Counted from the stretch's first letter, positions 46,163 through 56,429 are shown. The stretch: 64,000 bases of DNA from CAVVJA01 sp963809815 (GCA_963809815.1 CAWELM010000009.1:62001-126000); one strand, 5' to 3'. Program-made: numbers and translations. The notes: generated by a model not told the origin, from the sequence alone.

Positions 46163-48781
46163 GTGCAGATCAAGCGCCGTGTCAGTGTTGTTGTCGCCGC
46201 CGTAGTCTTTGGTGCGTTCGCTGTGGTCGCGGCCGCTGCACCCGGTTCCGCGACGCCAGCGCGATCGGCGCTGGGGACGTCGGTGTCGCCGGCTAATCGG
46301 GCGGCTGCGCTCCTCGCGCAGATGACGCTGGAGGAGAAGATCGCGATGGTGCACGGCGCCGGATACCCGGTGCCGTTCAATGGGGCCGGTTATGCCGGGG
46401 TCGTTCCGGGCAACGCGCGGCTCGGCATCCCCCCGTTGTACCTGGCGGATTCTCCGGTTGGCGTCGGCAACGGCTCTACTGGAGTGACCCAGTGGCCGGA
46501 CACGGCTGCTCTCGCGTCGACGTTCAGCACGTCACTGGCCCGCAGCTACGGGTTGGCGTACGGCGCCGAACAGGCCGGCAAGGGCAATAACGTCGCACTC
46601 GCCCCGACGGTCAACATTCTGCGCCTGCCGGTGTGGGGCCGCGCGCCGGAGACGTTCAGCGAAGACCCGTACCTCACGGCGCAGGCCAGCACCGCCGAGA
46701 TCCGCGGTATCCAAAGCAATCACGTGATCGCCACCGTCAAGCACTTCGTCGCCAACAACCAGGAGATCTTGCGTAGCTCCATCAACGTGATCGCGACCCA
46801 GCGCACCCTTGCCGAGATCTACCAGCCGGCGTTCCGCTCGGCCGTGACGCGGGGCGGCGTGGGTGCGGTGATGTGCTCCTATAACCGCATCGGCGGCACG
46901 TATGCGTGCGAGAACGGTGACGAGCTGACTGGGGTGCTGCGCGAGGCCTGGAACTTCGACGGATTCGTGATGTCGGATTGGGGCGCGCTGCACAGCACGG
47001 CCGCCGCCGCCAACGCCGGCTTGGACATGGAGATGCCAGGGGCCAGCAGTGAGACCAACCCGACGCCGATAGACCAGCTGTTCGGTTCCTACTTCAACAG
47101 CAAGCTGAAGGCGGCGGTGCAAAGCGGTGCGGTCAGCGAAGCGACGCTCGACACCATGGTGCGCAACATCCTCACCGCGATGTTCCGCGTCGGGTTGTTC
47201 GACCACCCGCTGCCCACCCCGGCGAGTGTCAAGGACACCAACGTGAGCAGCCCCGAGCACCTTCGGCTGGCCACCACGATCGGTGCGGACGGCACGGTGC
47301 TGCTGAAGAACGCGGACGGCACGCTGCCGCTGGAGGCCAAGTCGCTGCACTCCGTCGCGGTCATCGGCGACGCGGCACAGGAGCACCCGCAGACCGCCGC
47401 CGGCGGGTCGGCTGCCGTGATCGCGTCGCAGCCGATCGTCACGGCGCTGGACGGCATTCGCGCGCGGACGGCGGCCACCGGAGTCACGGTCACCCACGCG
47501 CAAGGCACGTTGGGCACCGGCGCCCTCGACGCCGTCCCCGCCTCGGCTTTCGGCACCGGCCTGACCGCGACCTACTACCCCAGCGCGGATCTGTCCGGCG
47601 CGCCCATCGCCACGGAGACCGTGCCGAATCTTGACATCACCGGCGATCCGGCAGCCGTCTCGGGGCACAGCGTGTGGTCCGCGGCCTATGCCGGGACGCT
47701 GAGCGCGCCGGCGACCGGCGACTACCGCTTCTCCCTGAACGCGGGCGGATTCGCCACCGTATGGATCGACGGCAAGAGCGTCGTGCGGTTCCTGCCGGCA
47801 CGGGAGAAGCTGCAGAACGGGCTGATCCACCTGGCCGCCGGAGCGCACTCAATCCGCGTCGAGGTCACCCCCTACCAAGAGCACCTGGTCACCGTCGATC
47901 TGTTCGCGGTCACCCCTGGTCTGCATCTGGGCTGGCAGCCGCAGGAGAATCTGCTCATCGCGCAGGCGGTCGACGCGGCACGCGCGGCCGACGTTGCGGT
48001 CGTCGTCGCGTCCGACGTGGCCAGCGAGGGGATGGACCGCAGCACCCTCGCGCTGCCCGCTGACCAGGACAAGCTGATCACCGCCGTGGCCAAGGCGAAC
48101 CCGCGCACCATCGTCGTGCTGAACACCTCGAGTGCGGTGCTCATGCCGTGGCTGAACCGGGTCGCCGCCGTGCTCGAAGCCTGGTACGGCGGGCAGAACA
48201 CCGGCACCTCGCTGGCTCGTGTGCTGTTCGGTGACGCCAACCCCTCCGGCAAGCTGCCGGTGACGTTCCCGCGCAGCAACGCGCAGGGTCCGGCTGACCC
48301 GACCCGCGAAACGTTGCAGTACCCCGGCAACGGCAGCGACGTTCACTACGACGAAGGCCTGCTCGTCGGCTACCGCTGGTACGACGCCACCGGGCAACAC
48401 CCGCTGTTCCCGTTCGGTTTCGGGCTGTCCTACACGAGATTCCAGTTCCGTGACCTGTCCGTGCAGGCAACCGGCAAGCAGGCGTGGACCGTCACTGCGA
48501 AGGTCACCAACACCGGCGCACTGGCCGGCGCCGAGGTCCCCCAGCTCTACCTCGGATTCCCGTCCTCGACCAATGAGCCGCCCAAACAGCTCAAGGGCTT
48601 CACCCGGATCACCCTGCAGCCGGGCCAGACCCGCACCGTGAGGTTCACGCTCAACGCCGACTCGGTCGCGATCTGGGACACCGCCGCGAACGGCTGGACC
48701 GTCCAGCCGGGCAAATACCGCGTCCTGGTCGGCAACTCGTCGCGTGACCTGCCACTGCACGGTTCACTGACCGTCCGCTAG
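46163..48781 (+). CDS. Secreted GH3 beta-glucosidase with inserted PA14 domain
   Basis: About 872 residues from GTG 46163 (GGAG upstream); an in-frame GTG at 46103 with its own GGAG is an alternative that adds 20 residues. Signal peptide QIKRRVSVVVAAVVFGAFAV. The GH3 N domain runs from AALLAQMTLEEKIAMVHGAG to the nucleophile segment GFVMSDWGALHS (Asp about residue 272). The GH3 C domain starts near GTVLLKNADGTLPL. A PA14 domain is inserted (GLTATYYPSADLSGAPIATE to TVDLFAVTPGLHLG). A fibronectin-III-like domain closes the protein (VTNTGALAGAEVPQLYLGFP). It should release glucose or related sugars from oligosaccharides or glycosides outside the cell. Confidence 0.93.
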   Translation: MQIKRRVSVVVAAVVFGAFAVVAAAAPGSATPARSALGTSVSPANRAAALLAQMTLEEKIAMVHGAGYPVPFNGAGYAGVVPGNARLGIPPLYLADSPVGVGNGSTGVTQWPDTAALASTFSTSLARSYGLAYGAEQAGKGNNVALAPTVNILRLPVWGRAPETFSEDPYLTAQASTAEIRGIQSNHVIATVKHFVANNQEILRSSINVIATQRTLAEIYQPAFRSAVTRGGVGAVMCSYNRIGGTYACENGDELTGVLREAWNFDGFVMSDWGALHSTAAAANAGLDMEMPGASSETNPTPIDQLFGSYFNSKLKAAVQSGAVSEATLDTMVRNILTAMFRVGLFDHPLPTPASVKDTNVSSPEHLRLATTIGADGTVLLKNADGTLPLEAKSLHSVAVIGDAAQEHPQTAAGGSAAVIASQPIVTALDGIRARTAATGVTVTHAQGTLGTGALDAVPASAFGTGLTATYYPSADLSGAPIATETVPNLDITGDPAAVSGHSVWSAAYAGTLSAPATGDYRFSLNAGGFATVWIDGKSVVRFLPAREKLQNGLIHLAAGAHSIRVEVTPYQEHLVTVDLFAVTPGLHLGWQPQENLLIAQAVDAARAADVAVVVASDVASEGMDRSTLALPADQDKLITAVAKANPRTIVVLNTSSAVLMPWLNRVAAVLEAWYGGQNTGTSLARVLFGDANPSGKLPVTFPRSNAQGPADPTRETLQYPGNGSDVHYDEGLLVGYRWYDATGQHPLFPFGFGLSYTRFQFRDLSVQATGKQAWTVTAKVTNTGALAGAEVPQLYLGFPSSTNEPPKQLKGFTRITLQPGQTRTVRFTLNADSVAIWDTAANGWTVQPGKYRVLVGNSSRDLPLHGSLTVR

Positions 48782-48808
48782 CCGCCCACGCGCTCTACGT
48801 CGGGGCCC

Positions 48809-48828
48809 CGCCGGCAGGGTGGCCGGCG
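48809..48828. terminator. Hairpin after the GH3 gene
   Basis: CGCCGGC pairs with GCCGGCG around a six-base loop, 28 bases past the stop. There is no T-tract, so termination is only possible. Confidence 0.4.
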
Positions 48829-49064
48829 CTGGGCGCCCTGGGTGGCCGTCACACTCAGGTCAAAGCTCGTGGGCCAGGTCAAGGATCGTGGACAGTTTCC
48901 GTTAGTCGATCATCCGGCCGTCGCCGCTGCGGTGGACTCGTTGACGGCCACGCGAGGTGCGCAGCCCAGGACGGCGCGCACCCGGCGAAACGTGCGCGGG
49001 CTCGGTGGGCCGGCTTGCCGGTAGAACATCTCATATACCGCCTACCGCACGACACACCGGCGCT

Positions 49065-49196
49065 CTGGCCGGCTATTCGGGTCTAACCCGCGAGGCGTAC
49101 ACGCTTGATCTGCGGCAATACCCGTCCTGGTGTGCGCAGCACGGGTTGCATCTGTTCACCGCGAAGCGGGCGGACATCGAAAGCTTCGGTCGCCGT
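49065..49196 (+). pseudogene. Tyrosine recombinase, N-terminal fragment
   Basis: LAGYSGLTREAYTLDLRQYP then SWCAQHGLHLFTAKRADIES is the SAM-like core-binding domain of a XerC/phage-type integrase. Similarity ends after RADIESFG and the catalytic domain is missing. A second, different integrase fossil lies at 56.4-56.85 kb. Confidence 0.7.
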
Positions 49197-49272
49197 GCGC
49201 ACTGCGTGCGAACTTCGGTCGAAATCCGTGGAATTCATGCTGCGGTCGTTCGCGGGTCTACGTCAAGCGATG

Positions 49273-50169
49273 TCATGAGTGTGTTCCGCGCGCCGGAAAG
49301 GTACCCAGTGCCGCGACGTCATACCCGGGCCGGTAGCTGCGGATGTCTGCGCGCCGACTGGCATAGGCGGGCCGGCGGCGCGGCGGCAACCGCCGTACGA
49401 ATGCCCCACGTGCCCGCAGGGCACGGTGCACGCCCGCGACCAGCCGACGATTCGGTGGCGGGTAGCCCAGAGCGTCGATCAGCTGCGGATCCATCAGCGC
49501 CTGGGCACCACGGCGGACCCACGAGCTAGGCAGCATCCGTTGCGCCGGGAAGGTGGCCATCAGATCAAGGGTCATATCGGCGATCCGGCGAGAGCTGTCG
49601 TTGCGATGAAAGTGTTCGGCCTCGTAGTCGTCTAGCAGCCGTTCGAAGCAGGCGAGATCGGCGGGGATGTCCCGGATGCCCATCAGCGTCCCCAGCCGCT
49701 GGTAGTAGGCGACGCTCGCGCGCAGCTCGACATCGGTGAGATGCCGCCAGCCGTAGTCCCGTAGCCAGCGCACCGGGACGACGACGAACGCGGCGAGCAC
49801 GTAGCGCAGGTCGTCATTGCAGATCGGGTACGAGCCGTGCATCTGGTTCATCCGGCGGATCGCGGCTCGGCCGGTGGGGTGATCGAATCCGTGCTCAAGC
49901 ACCGCGTCGAGGATGAGAACCGTCTCGTCGTAACGCTTCTGCACCCGAGCGGTGAACTCCCCGCTGCGGTGCAGCAGTTCCCCGATACTCGGCACGGCAT
50001 AGGTCCGGAATAGCGCGAAGCTCAACGCCTGGTAGATGTCCCACGGAAACTCCAGCGTCGCCAGCTGCCGATAGATCTCGTGGTAGTCGATGTCGGGGTC
50101 ACGCCGGGACAATGCATCGCGCCGCGCGTATCGCCGACCACGTCGATCCAGGACTGGCACCGTACCCAC
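49273..50169 (-). CDS. MpaB-family oxygenase (DUF2236)
   Basis: 298 residues from GTG 50169, with GGAGGTG upstream. The DUF2236/MpaB pattern is clear: LEFPWDIYQALSFALFRTYA, then MHGSYPICNDDLRYVLAAFV (His/Asp/Arg motif), YYQRLGTLMGIRDIPAD and FERLLDDYEAEHFHRNDSSR. Homologues include the haem-containing latex-clearing protein and the fungal MpaB oxygenase. The substrate is unknown. The C-terminal 60 residues are Arg/Pro-rich and poorly ordered. Confidence 0.85.
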   Translation of the reverse strand: MGTVPVLDRRGRRYARRDALSRRDPDIDYHEIYRQLATLEFPWDIYQALSFALFRTYAVPSIGELLHRSGEFTARVQKRYDETVLILDAVLEHGFDHPTGRAAIRRMNQMHGSYPICNDDLRYVLAAFVVVPVRWLRDYGWRHLTDVELRASVAYYQRLGTLMGIRDIPADLACFERLLDDYEAEHFHRNDSSRRIADMTLDLMATFPAQRMLPSSWVRRGAQALMDPQLIDALGYPPPNRRLVAGVHRALRARGAFVRRLPPRRRPAYASRRADIRSYRPGYDVAALGTFPARGTHS

Positions 50170-50765
50170 CGGGCACCTCCGAACCGCCAGATGACCCGGC
50201 TAAGTCTAGATTTCCCTCGTGCAGGTCGCCGCGCCGGTGCGAACAATCGCATCGCGATCTGCCCAGCGTCCCTCTCACCGCACGTGCGACGGTGCAGCGC
50301 GCGTTCCGTTATCTCGAGCCGCTTTTCGATGTTTCCGCCGGGGCTTTCGATGCCATTTGATCTTGGTTTGAGGCGGGTTATCTACAGGGTGTCGCCGCGG
50401 TCGCGGTAACTGTCGGACACGACCGGGACAGGTTGTACACCTTCTTCTTCGCTGCGTTCTTCAATGATCCCGGCGATAAGCGGGTCGAGATCGATCGCTG
50501 GCCAGCCGAGCGTTCGTCTTGTCATAGCCGGCCGATGGCAGGGTTTCATGGCGCCTCAGCCCGAGCTCCGCTTCGCGCCAGCGCGGCGGCCAGTACTGGA
50601 CCCACCCGAACAACCGCGCAAGCATGCACTCGATCTAGCGTCGGCGGTTACGGCGTTGACATGTCTACGCCGCAGAAATCCCTGAAATACAAGGCGATCA
50701 CACCGATCGCTTGAGATAACCGATCTGGCCGCTCGGCGAGGTGCTGACCACGGTGTTCAAGCCGC
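50170..50765. other. Intergenic, no gene seen
   Basis: About 600 bases without a recognisable frame; lies between the MpaB-type gene and the end of the operon below. Confidence 0.4.
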
Positions 50766-50981
50766 TCAGATCGATCGTTCAGCGCGGCCGAGCGCCGAGG
50801 CGCGCATTGCTACTGTCCAGCGGATGCGTGGCGTCACGAAGGCCTGGGTGCGGCCGCGCCGCAGTTTGTATCGCAACGTACGGGCCGGTACGGCGCGAGC
50901 CCGACGATAGGACTCTGCGTCCCGCAGCAAACGCTGGACTCGATGGTCGGCTTCGGTTTGGGCGAAGAGTTCGGGAAGCAT
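50766..50981 (-). CDS. Small basic protein of unknown function
   Basis: 71 residues from ATG 50981, with a strong GGGAGGTGATC before it. Starts MLPELFAQTEADHRVQRLLR and is rich in Arg and Ala. Similar short helical ORFs with an MLxEx-tEAdxR start occur in actinobacteria without assigned function. It starts five bases past the MaoC stop and is the last gene of the operon. Confidence 0.65.
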   Translation of the reverse strand: MLPELFAQTEADHRVQRLLRDAESYRRARAVPARTLRYKLRRGRTQAFVTPRIRWTVAMRASALGRAERSI

Positions 50982-50986
50982 GTTGA

Positions 50987-51442
50987 TCACCTCCCTCGGT
51001 TCGCTGTCGCCGGAGATCGTTCGACGGGAACGCGATACACGTGTGCGTCGCCGTCCAGGACGACGACGCCATCGCTGTTGGTGACCGTGGTACGGACCCG
51101 GACCACCGGCTTGGTGGCGTGCCGCTCGAGCACCTCGACCTCGGCGGTGATCTCGTCACCCGGCCGTACCGGCGTGCGGAAGCTCCACGCCGTCCGTAGG
51201 AACACGCTGCCTGGTCCGGGTAGGTCCTCGGCGACAACGGCGTTGAGGAGGCCGGACGTCACGCCACCCTGCACGATGAGCCCGCCGAACCGGGTGCCGG
51301 CGGCGAGCTGCTCGTCGTAGTGCAATGGGTTGCGGTCTCCGGTCAGCTCGGTGAACAGTTCGATGTCGCGGCGCGACACGATGCGGCTGCGCCGGGCGCT
51401 GCTACCGACTGCCGGCATCATCGTCGTGAGCCTTACGGTCAT
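50987..51442 (-). CDS. MaoC-like hotdog dehydratase
   Basis: 151 residues from ATG 51442, which overlaps the OsmC stop (ATGA). The hydratase-2 motif is ELFTELTGDRNPLHYDEQLA (residues 28-47; Asp and His are catalytic in R-specific enoyl-CoA hydratases), followed by FGGLIVQGGVTSGLLNAVVA. It should hydrate or dehydrate an enoyl thioester. Part of the FAD monooxygenase operon. Confidence 0.88.
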   Translation of the reverse strand: MTVRLTTMMPAVGSSARRSRIVSRRDIELFTELTGDRNPLHYDEQLAAGTRFGGLIVQGGVTSGLLNAVVAEDLPGPGSVFLRTAWSFRTPVRPGDEITAEVEVLERHATKPVVRVRTTVTNSDGVVVLDGDAHVYRVPVERSPATANRGR

Positions 51443-52008
51443 TCGGTCACGATCTCGATGCTGACCGGCACCTGGTTGGTGATGACGTCGAATACGGCCG
51501 AGCGGGCCCGGGACTGTTCGACGATCTCGCGCAGCGTCTCGGCCGGGGCGTCGCCCTTGACCGTGAACCGCACGGTGATGTTCTGGTAGCCGTTGCGGAC
51601 GTCCGGGTTGAGGCCGAGGATGCCGTTGAGGTCGATGTCGCCGGCGACGGTGGAGTGCACTTCGGTGAGCTGAACGCCGCGGGCGGCGGCGATGTTGGCC
51701 AGCCCAGCGGTCAGGCAGGCGGCCAGCGCGTGCAGCACGTACTCGACCGGGGTGGGCCCGTTGTCGCGGCCGACAAGCACCGCCGGGTGGTCGGCGTCGA
51801 AGTGGAAGCTGCGTTCGTGGGTGCGCTCCTCGCCGACTCCGTAGAAGCCGTCGATGGTGCTGCGGTTGTGGGTTCCGCGCAGCCACTGGTTGCGGGCCCG
51901 GAACTGGAATCGGGCCGCCTCGGGTGCGGCCTTGACCGCGTCGAGGGTGGCGAACAGGGTGGCGGTGTCGACACCGTTGCGGGTCGACTCGTTGACGGTG
52001 CTGGTCAT
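51439..52008 (-). CDS. OsmC-family protein
   Basis: 189 residues. NGPTPVEYVLHALAACLTAG carries the first redox Cys of OsmC/Ohr proteins. The position of the second Cys reads SAVFDVITNQVPVSIE with no Cys, so classical two-Cys peroxidase activity is unlikely. This variant is common in OsmC-like proteins fused or linked to hydrolases. Encoded between the FAD monooxygenase (45 bases away) and MaoC genes, with translational coupling to the latter. Confidence 0.87.
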   Translation of the reverse strand: MTSTVNESTRNGVDTATLFATLDAVKAAPEAARFQFRARNQWLRGTHNRSTIDGFYGVGEERTHERSFHFDADHPAVLVGRDNGPTPVEYVLHALAACLTAGLANIAAARGVQLTEVHSTVAGDIDLNGILGLNPDVRNGYQNITVRFTVKGDAPAETLREIVEQSRARSAVFDVITNQVPVSIEIVTE

Positions 52009-52053
52009 TGCGGTTCTCCCTTGTGTTGTGCGCCGTCTGCGGCGCGTTGCGGG

Positions 52054-53258
52054 TTATGCGGTGGCGAGCTGGTGCTCGTCGTCGGTTACCAGGGGTGGCC
52101 GGGCCGCCAACTCGGCAGCCTCGGCGTCGAGGGCGCGGGCGAGTGTCTTCTGCAGCGCGACGAACTGCGCAGGTGGCGGGTAGCCGGCCAGCGCGACGGT
52201 CAGCTCGAAGACCCTGCGCAACGCGCGATCACGCCGACGCTGGTATCCGGCCAGCGCGGTGTCCGGGTCGACGTCGCCTCGCAGCGCCTGGTGCAGAGCG
52301 GTCGCGAGCAGTTCGGCGTCCCGGTAGGCGTCGGACAGGCCGTGGCCGGTGACCGCGTCCCGGTGGTAGCCGGCGTCGCCGACCAGGGCCCAGCCCGGGC
52401 CGTGGGCCCGGCGCAGGTAGTTCGGCGTGCGCAGACATGCCGCTGACGGGTGACGTGCGGCGTCCGGTGCGCAGGCGCGCCGCCAGTTCGGGCGCGGTTC
52501 GATGCAGGTACGCGGTGAAGGCGTCCTCGCGGGATGCCGCGGCGCGGCGCGCCGCGCGGGCGTCCTCGGTGGGGCTGCAGATCCAGACGCAGGCCTCGCC
52601 GTGATGCGTGGGGAAGACCCCGGTGAGGGCCCGGTCGGCGACGATCAGTTCGATGCCCGGCCAGGGCAGGCCTGCGAAGTACGCGTACTGCACGGCGCCC
52701 GGGGCTCCCCGGTTCTCGATGACCTCGGCGCCCACCGCCCGGGCCACTCGCGAGCCGAGCCCGTCCGCGCCGACGACGTACCGGGCGGCAAGGTCGACCG
52801 GCGCACCGCTGCGGTCGTGTCCGTACACCCCGACGGCGCGACCGGCATCGTCGAGGTGCACGCCCTCGACCGTGACCCCGAACCGCACGTCCGCGCCGGC
52901 CGCGGCCGCGGCCTCCGCCACGAGCGTGTCGAGAATGTAGCGACGCGGCGCGACGAGCAGATCGACCCCGGCGCTGTGTCTTCACCGCGCGGGTGACCGA
53001 CCCACTCGGGGTGCTGAACGTGACCTGGCGCAGGGCCGGGGCCCCGCTGCTGAGGACCGCGTCGAGCAGTCCCCAGCGGCGCAGTTGCACCACGCCGGGC
53101 CGGGCGATCTGATGCGTCGACAGCGTGTCGCTCGGCAAGGCGTTCCGGTCGACCAGGACGACGTCGTGTCCCTGCCTGGCCAGCAGGAGCGCGGTGGCCG
53201 CGCCGGCGGCTCGGGCCCCGACGACCACGACGTCGTGGCGGTGGCGTTGCGACTGCAT
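52054..53258 (-). pseudogene. FAD-dependent (PHBH-fold) monooxygenase, two frameshifts
   Basis: Reads as a full-length aromatic-type monooxygenase across three frames. N-terminus HDVVVVGARAAGAATALLLA with the FAD GxGxxG-type loop. After a one-base insertion at about 52979: GVDLLVAPRRYILDTLVAEA and RYVVGADGLGSRVARAVGAE (DG motif). After a second shift near 52435: LRTPNYLRRAHGPGWALVGD (GD motif) to the C-terminus at 52054. The total fits about 401 codons, the normal length. Both lesions are single-base, so sequencing error is possible. First gene of the operon with OsmC and MaoC; divergent from a LAL regulator. Confidence 0.8.
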
Positions 53259-53380
53259 GGCAAGTTTGTACTGCGGCGGCGACATCCACCGGATCCGTCG
53301 CCGGTACCGACATCGGGCGCGGAGGATACCGAGATCGGGCGTCGATGCTGCTACCGAGACGCCGATGCGACAATCCGGGG

Positions 53381-55999
53381 GTGAGCCGAGGGGCGATCCT
53401 CGAACGCGAGCGGGAGCTCGAGGCACTCGGCGCTGCGGCCGAGGAGGCCAGGGCTGGAGACGGCTCGGTCGTGCTCATCGTCGGCGAGGCCGGGATCGGC
53501 AAGTCGAGCCTGGTGGACGCCGTGGGCTCGGTACTGCCGGCCGGGACGCGCCTGCTCATCGGCTACTGCGACGATCTCGCCACGCCACGAGTGCTGGGCC
53601 CACTGCGGGACCTGACGGGCAGCGTGGGAAGCGCGCTGACGCGCGCGCTCGAAGCCGGTGACCGGAGTCGGGTCAGCGACGCCCTGCGGGCCGAGCTGGA
53701 CCGGCCGGAGCAGCCGACCGTCCTCGTCGTCGAGGACGTTCACTGGGCCGACGAGGCGACCCTGGATGTGCTGAGGTTCCTGGTCCGGCGGATCGCCAGC
53801 CTGCCGGCCGTGCTGGTGCTGACCTACCGGGACGTCGAGCTGGCCTGGGACCATCCGCTGCAGCAACTGCTCGGTCTGGCCGCCGGTACGCCGCGGCTGC
53901 GGCGCTTGACGCCGGCGCGGCTGTCCGCAGCTGCCGTGCGCCAATTGGGTGCGCACACCGGGATGGACAGCGAGCAGGTGTTCGCGGTCACCTCCGGCAA
54001 TCCGTTCTTCGTCGCGGCGATACTCGCGTCCGGCGACGCCGGCGGGGTGCCGCACACCGTTGCAGAGGCGGTACGGGCCAGGCTCGGCGATCTTGACAGG
54101 CCCACCCGGGACGCCGTCGAGCAGCTTGCGGTGATTCCTTCCGCGGCGGAGCGATGGCTCGTGGAGGCGGTCGTGCCGAGGGGTCTGGCCTCGCTCACTG
54201 TGGCCGAACGGCGCGGCGTGCTGACCGTCTCCCCGACGCGGGTCGCGTTCGCGCACGAGCTGGCCCGCCGGGCCGTCGTCGACTCCATGCCGGCCGCCCG
54301 CCGGGTGGCCTGCAACCAGGCCGTCCTGTCGGCGTTGCTCGATCGCCATGAGGGAGTCGACCTGTCGCGGATCATCCACCACGCTGCGCAGGCCGGCGAC
54401 GACGACATGATCGTCCGGCACGGCCCGGCGGCCGCCCGGGAGGCCGGCGCGGCCGGATCTCACCGCGAGGCCGTCGCGCACTACCGGCTGGTGCTCAATC
54501 ACCGACACGTGTTCCCGCCCGACGTGCAGGCCGATCTCCTGGACGAGTACGCGGTCGAGTGCCACACCGTGGGGCTCTCCGACGTCGGTGTCCCGGCGCA
54601 GGAGGACGCCGTCCGGCTGCGCCGAACGCTCGGCGATCCGCGCAAGTTAGGGCTTAGCCTCCGATGGCTGTCGCGAATCCACTGGTGGGCAGGCTCCCGC
54701 GCGCAAGCCGAAGCACGCGGCGCAGAAGCCATCGAGGTTCTCGAGTCCGCGGGCGACCAACGTGCCCTGGCACTGGCCCTGAGCAATCAGTCCCAACTGC
54801 ACATGTTGGCCGGGCGCCGGACCGATTGCGTCGCGATCGGCCAGCGCGCCGTCGCAATGGCGCGCGACGTCGGCGACGCCGCAGTGTTGTCGCACGCATT
54901 GGACAACGTCGGTACGGCGTTGTGGGACGACGGCATGCCCGAGGGTCAAGCCATGCTGGAGGAGAGCCTGTCGGTGGCCCTCGAGGCCGGCGAGGTCGAA
55001 CACGCTTGCCGCGCGTACGTCAACATCGTCTGGCACCTCATGGACATTCTTGGGTTCACCGAGGCAGACCGCATCCTCGAAGACGCCATCGAGCTGGCGG
55101 ACGAGGCCGAGTTCGACGGCTTCCGCCGATACCTCCAGCTGACTCGGAGCATGGTGTACCTGGCGCTCGGCCGGTGGGACGAGGCCGAGCGCGAAATTCA
55201 ATGGGCGGTCGACGCCGAGCCGATCATCCGCTGCCCGGCTCTCGTCGTACTCGGTACGGTCCAGGCCCGGCGGGGCCAGGAGGGCGCCACCCAACTGCTC
55301 GAACAGGCCTGGGCGATAGCCCGGCAACTCGGAGAGGCGCAACGCACCGGGCCCGCCGCGGCGGCACTGCTGGAGGCAGCATGGCTGCGAGGAGACGCTT
55401 CGCAGGTCGCGTCCGTCGTGGCGCCGGCCTACGAAGACGTGCGTCGCTTCGGTCGCCTGTCGGCGGCAGCCGAGCTTGGATATCGGATGCGCGCCGCGGA
55501 CCGGGCCGTGCCGATCAACGACTCCGAGCACCCGTACACCCTGCTGGCGCAGGGGCAATGGCGGGAAGCAGCCGAGGCGTGGGGACGCGCCGGCTGCCCG
55601 TACGAGCAGGCGCTTGCCCGCGCCCAGAGCCCCGACCCCGCAGACCTGCTCGCTGCTCTCGCAGCGCTCGACGCCCTGGGCGCCGAGCCGCTGGCGCGCA
55701 AGGTACGGCTTCGACTGAGGGAGCTCGGCGTCAGCCGCATCCCGCGTGGCCGCGTCCAAGCCACACGAGACAACCCGGCCGGACTCACCGAGCGGCAGAC
55801 CGACGTGATCCGGTTGCTTTCCGAAGGGCTGACCAACGCCGAAATCGCGGCGCGGCTGGTGTTGTCCGTCCGCACCGTGGACACCCATGTCGGCGCCATC
55901 CTGAACAAGCTCGACGCAACGACGCGGCGCGACGCCGCAGTCCGCGCGAAAGCCCTGGGACTGCTGGACGCTCAGGCAGGCCCCCATCGAACGAGTTAG
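53381..55999 (+). CDS. LAL-type LuxR family regulator (AAA ATPase + HTH)
   Basis: About 872 residues from GTG 53381. The N-terminal ATPase has Walker A VVLIVGEAGIGKSSLVDAVG and Walker B LVVEDVHWADEATLDVLRFL. A long TPR-like helical sensor covers about 300-780. The C-terminal GerE/LuxR HTH is LTERQTDVIRLLSEGLTNAE followed by IAARLVLSVRTVDTHVGAIL. These large regulators often sit in or next to biosynthetic and catabolic clusters. Divergent, 120 bases, from the FAD monooxygenase, so it very likely controls that operon. Intact. Confidence 0.93.
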   Translation: MSRGAILERERELEALGAAAEEARAGDGSVVLIVGEAGIGKSSLVDAVGSVLPAGTRLLIGYCDDLATPRVLGPLRDLTGSVGSALTRALEAGDRSRVSDALRAELDRPEQPTVLVVEDVHWADEATLDVLRFLVRRIASLPAVLVLTYRDVELAWDHPLQQLLGLAAGTPRLRRLTPARLSAAAVRQLGAHTGMDSEQVFAVTSGNPFFVAAILASGDAGGVPHTVAEAVRARLGDLDRPTRDAVEQLAVIPSAAERWLVEAVVPRGLASLTVAERRGVLTVSPTRVAFAHELARRAVVDSMPAARRVACNQAVLSALLDRHEGVDLSRIIHHAAQAGDDDMIVRHGPAAAREAGAAGSHREAVAHYRLVLNHRHVFPPDVQADLLDEYAVECHTVGLSDVGVPAQEDAVRLRRTLGDPRKLGLSLRWLSRIHWWAGSRAQAEARGAEAIEVLESAGDQRALALALSNQSQLHMLAGRRTDCVAIGQRAVAMARDVGDAAVLSHALDNVGTALWDDGMPEGQAMLEESLSVALEAGEVEHACRAYVNIVWHLMDILGFTEADRILEDAIELADEAEFDGFRRYLQLTRSMVYLALGRWDEAEREIQWAVDAEPIIRCPALVVLGTVQARRGQEGATQLLEQAWAIARQLGEAQRTGPAAAALLEAAWLRGDASQVASVVAPAYEDVRRFGRLSAAAELGYRMRAADRAVPINDSEHPYTLLAQGQWREAAEAWGRAGCPYEQALARAQSPDPADLLAALAALDALGAEPLARKVRLRLRELGVSRIPRGRVQATRDNPAGLTERQTDVIRLLSEGLTNAEIAARLVLSVRTVDTHVGAILNKLDATTRRDAAVRAKALGLLDAQAGPHRTS

Positions 56000-56429
56000 C
56001 CGCACCGCGGTGCCAACCGAGCGGGTCGCCGACCGCCGGCGAAACAACACGCCGATCCGGTCGTGTCAGACCCGCAAACGCAGACAAGCTGGCGCTTATA
56101 TCGACGCCCGCAAAGACACATCCGACACTGTGCAGACGCGCACAGAATCGACGTTGTGGTTATGCAGATGGGTCGTCGCTGATTCATATGCGCGCCATCG
56201 GCCGACGAACCCAGGACGCGCATTTCGACAGCTCGCGAACGCATACGTGAGCGGCGTGACCGGTCGAGTTGCTCTTGAACGCGATCGTCCGGTGGACGGT
56301 CGCTGCGATCAATCCGTGCGCGCACCGGTCAGCGGTTGCCGTCGTACCAGGCCGGCACCCGCAACGCTCGTAGCGTGTTCCAGCGGCTGGGCGTCCCATC
56401 ACCGTTCTCCAGTGGGAAGTGCACCGCAC
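56000..56429. other. Gap, no confident gene
   Basis: A minus-strand stretch near 56340-56435 reads VHFPLENGDGTPSRWNTLRA, which looks like a real coding remnant of unknown family. The rest is unrecognised. Confidence 0.4.

Noticed and set aside
46532..47848. 438-codon antisense frame in the GH3 gene
   Set aside because: Shadow of a conserved GH3 enzyme, Arg/Gly-rich.
54647..56050. 467-codon minus and 528-codon plus frames over the LAL regulator gene
   Set aside because: They overlap a protein with clear Walker A/B and LuxR HTH motifs. Their own sequences have no motifs and an Arg/Gly-heavy composition.
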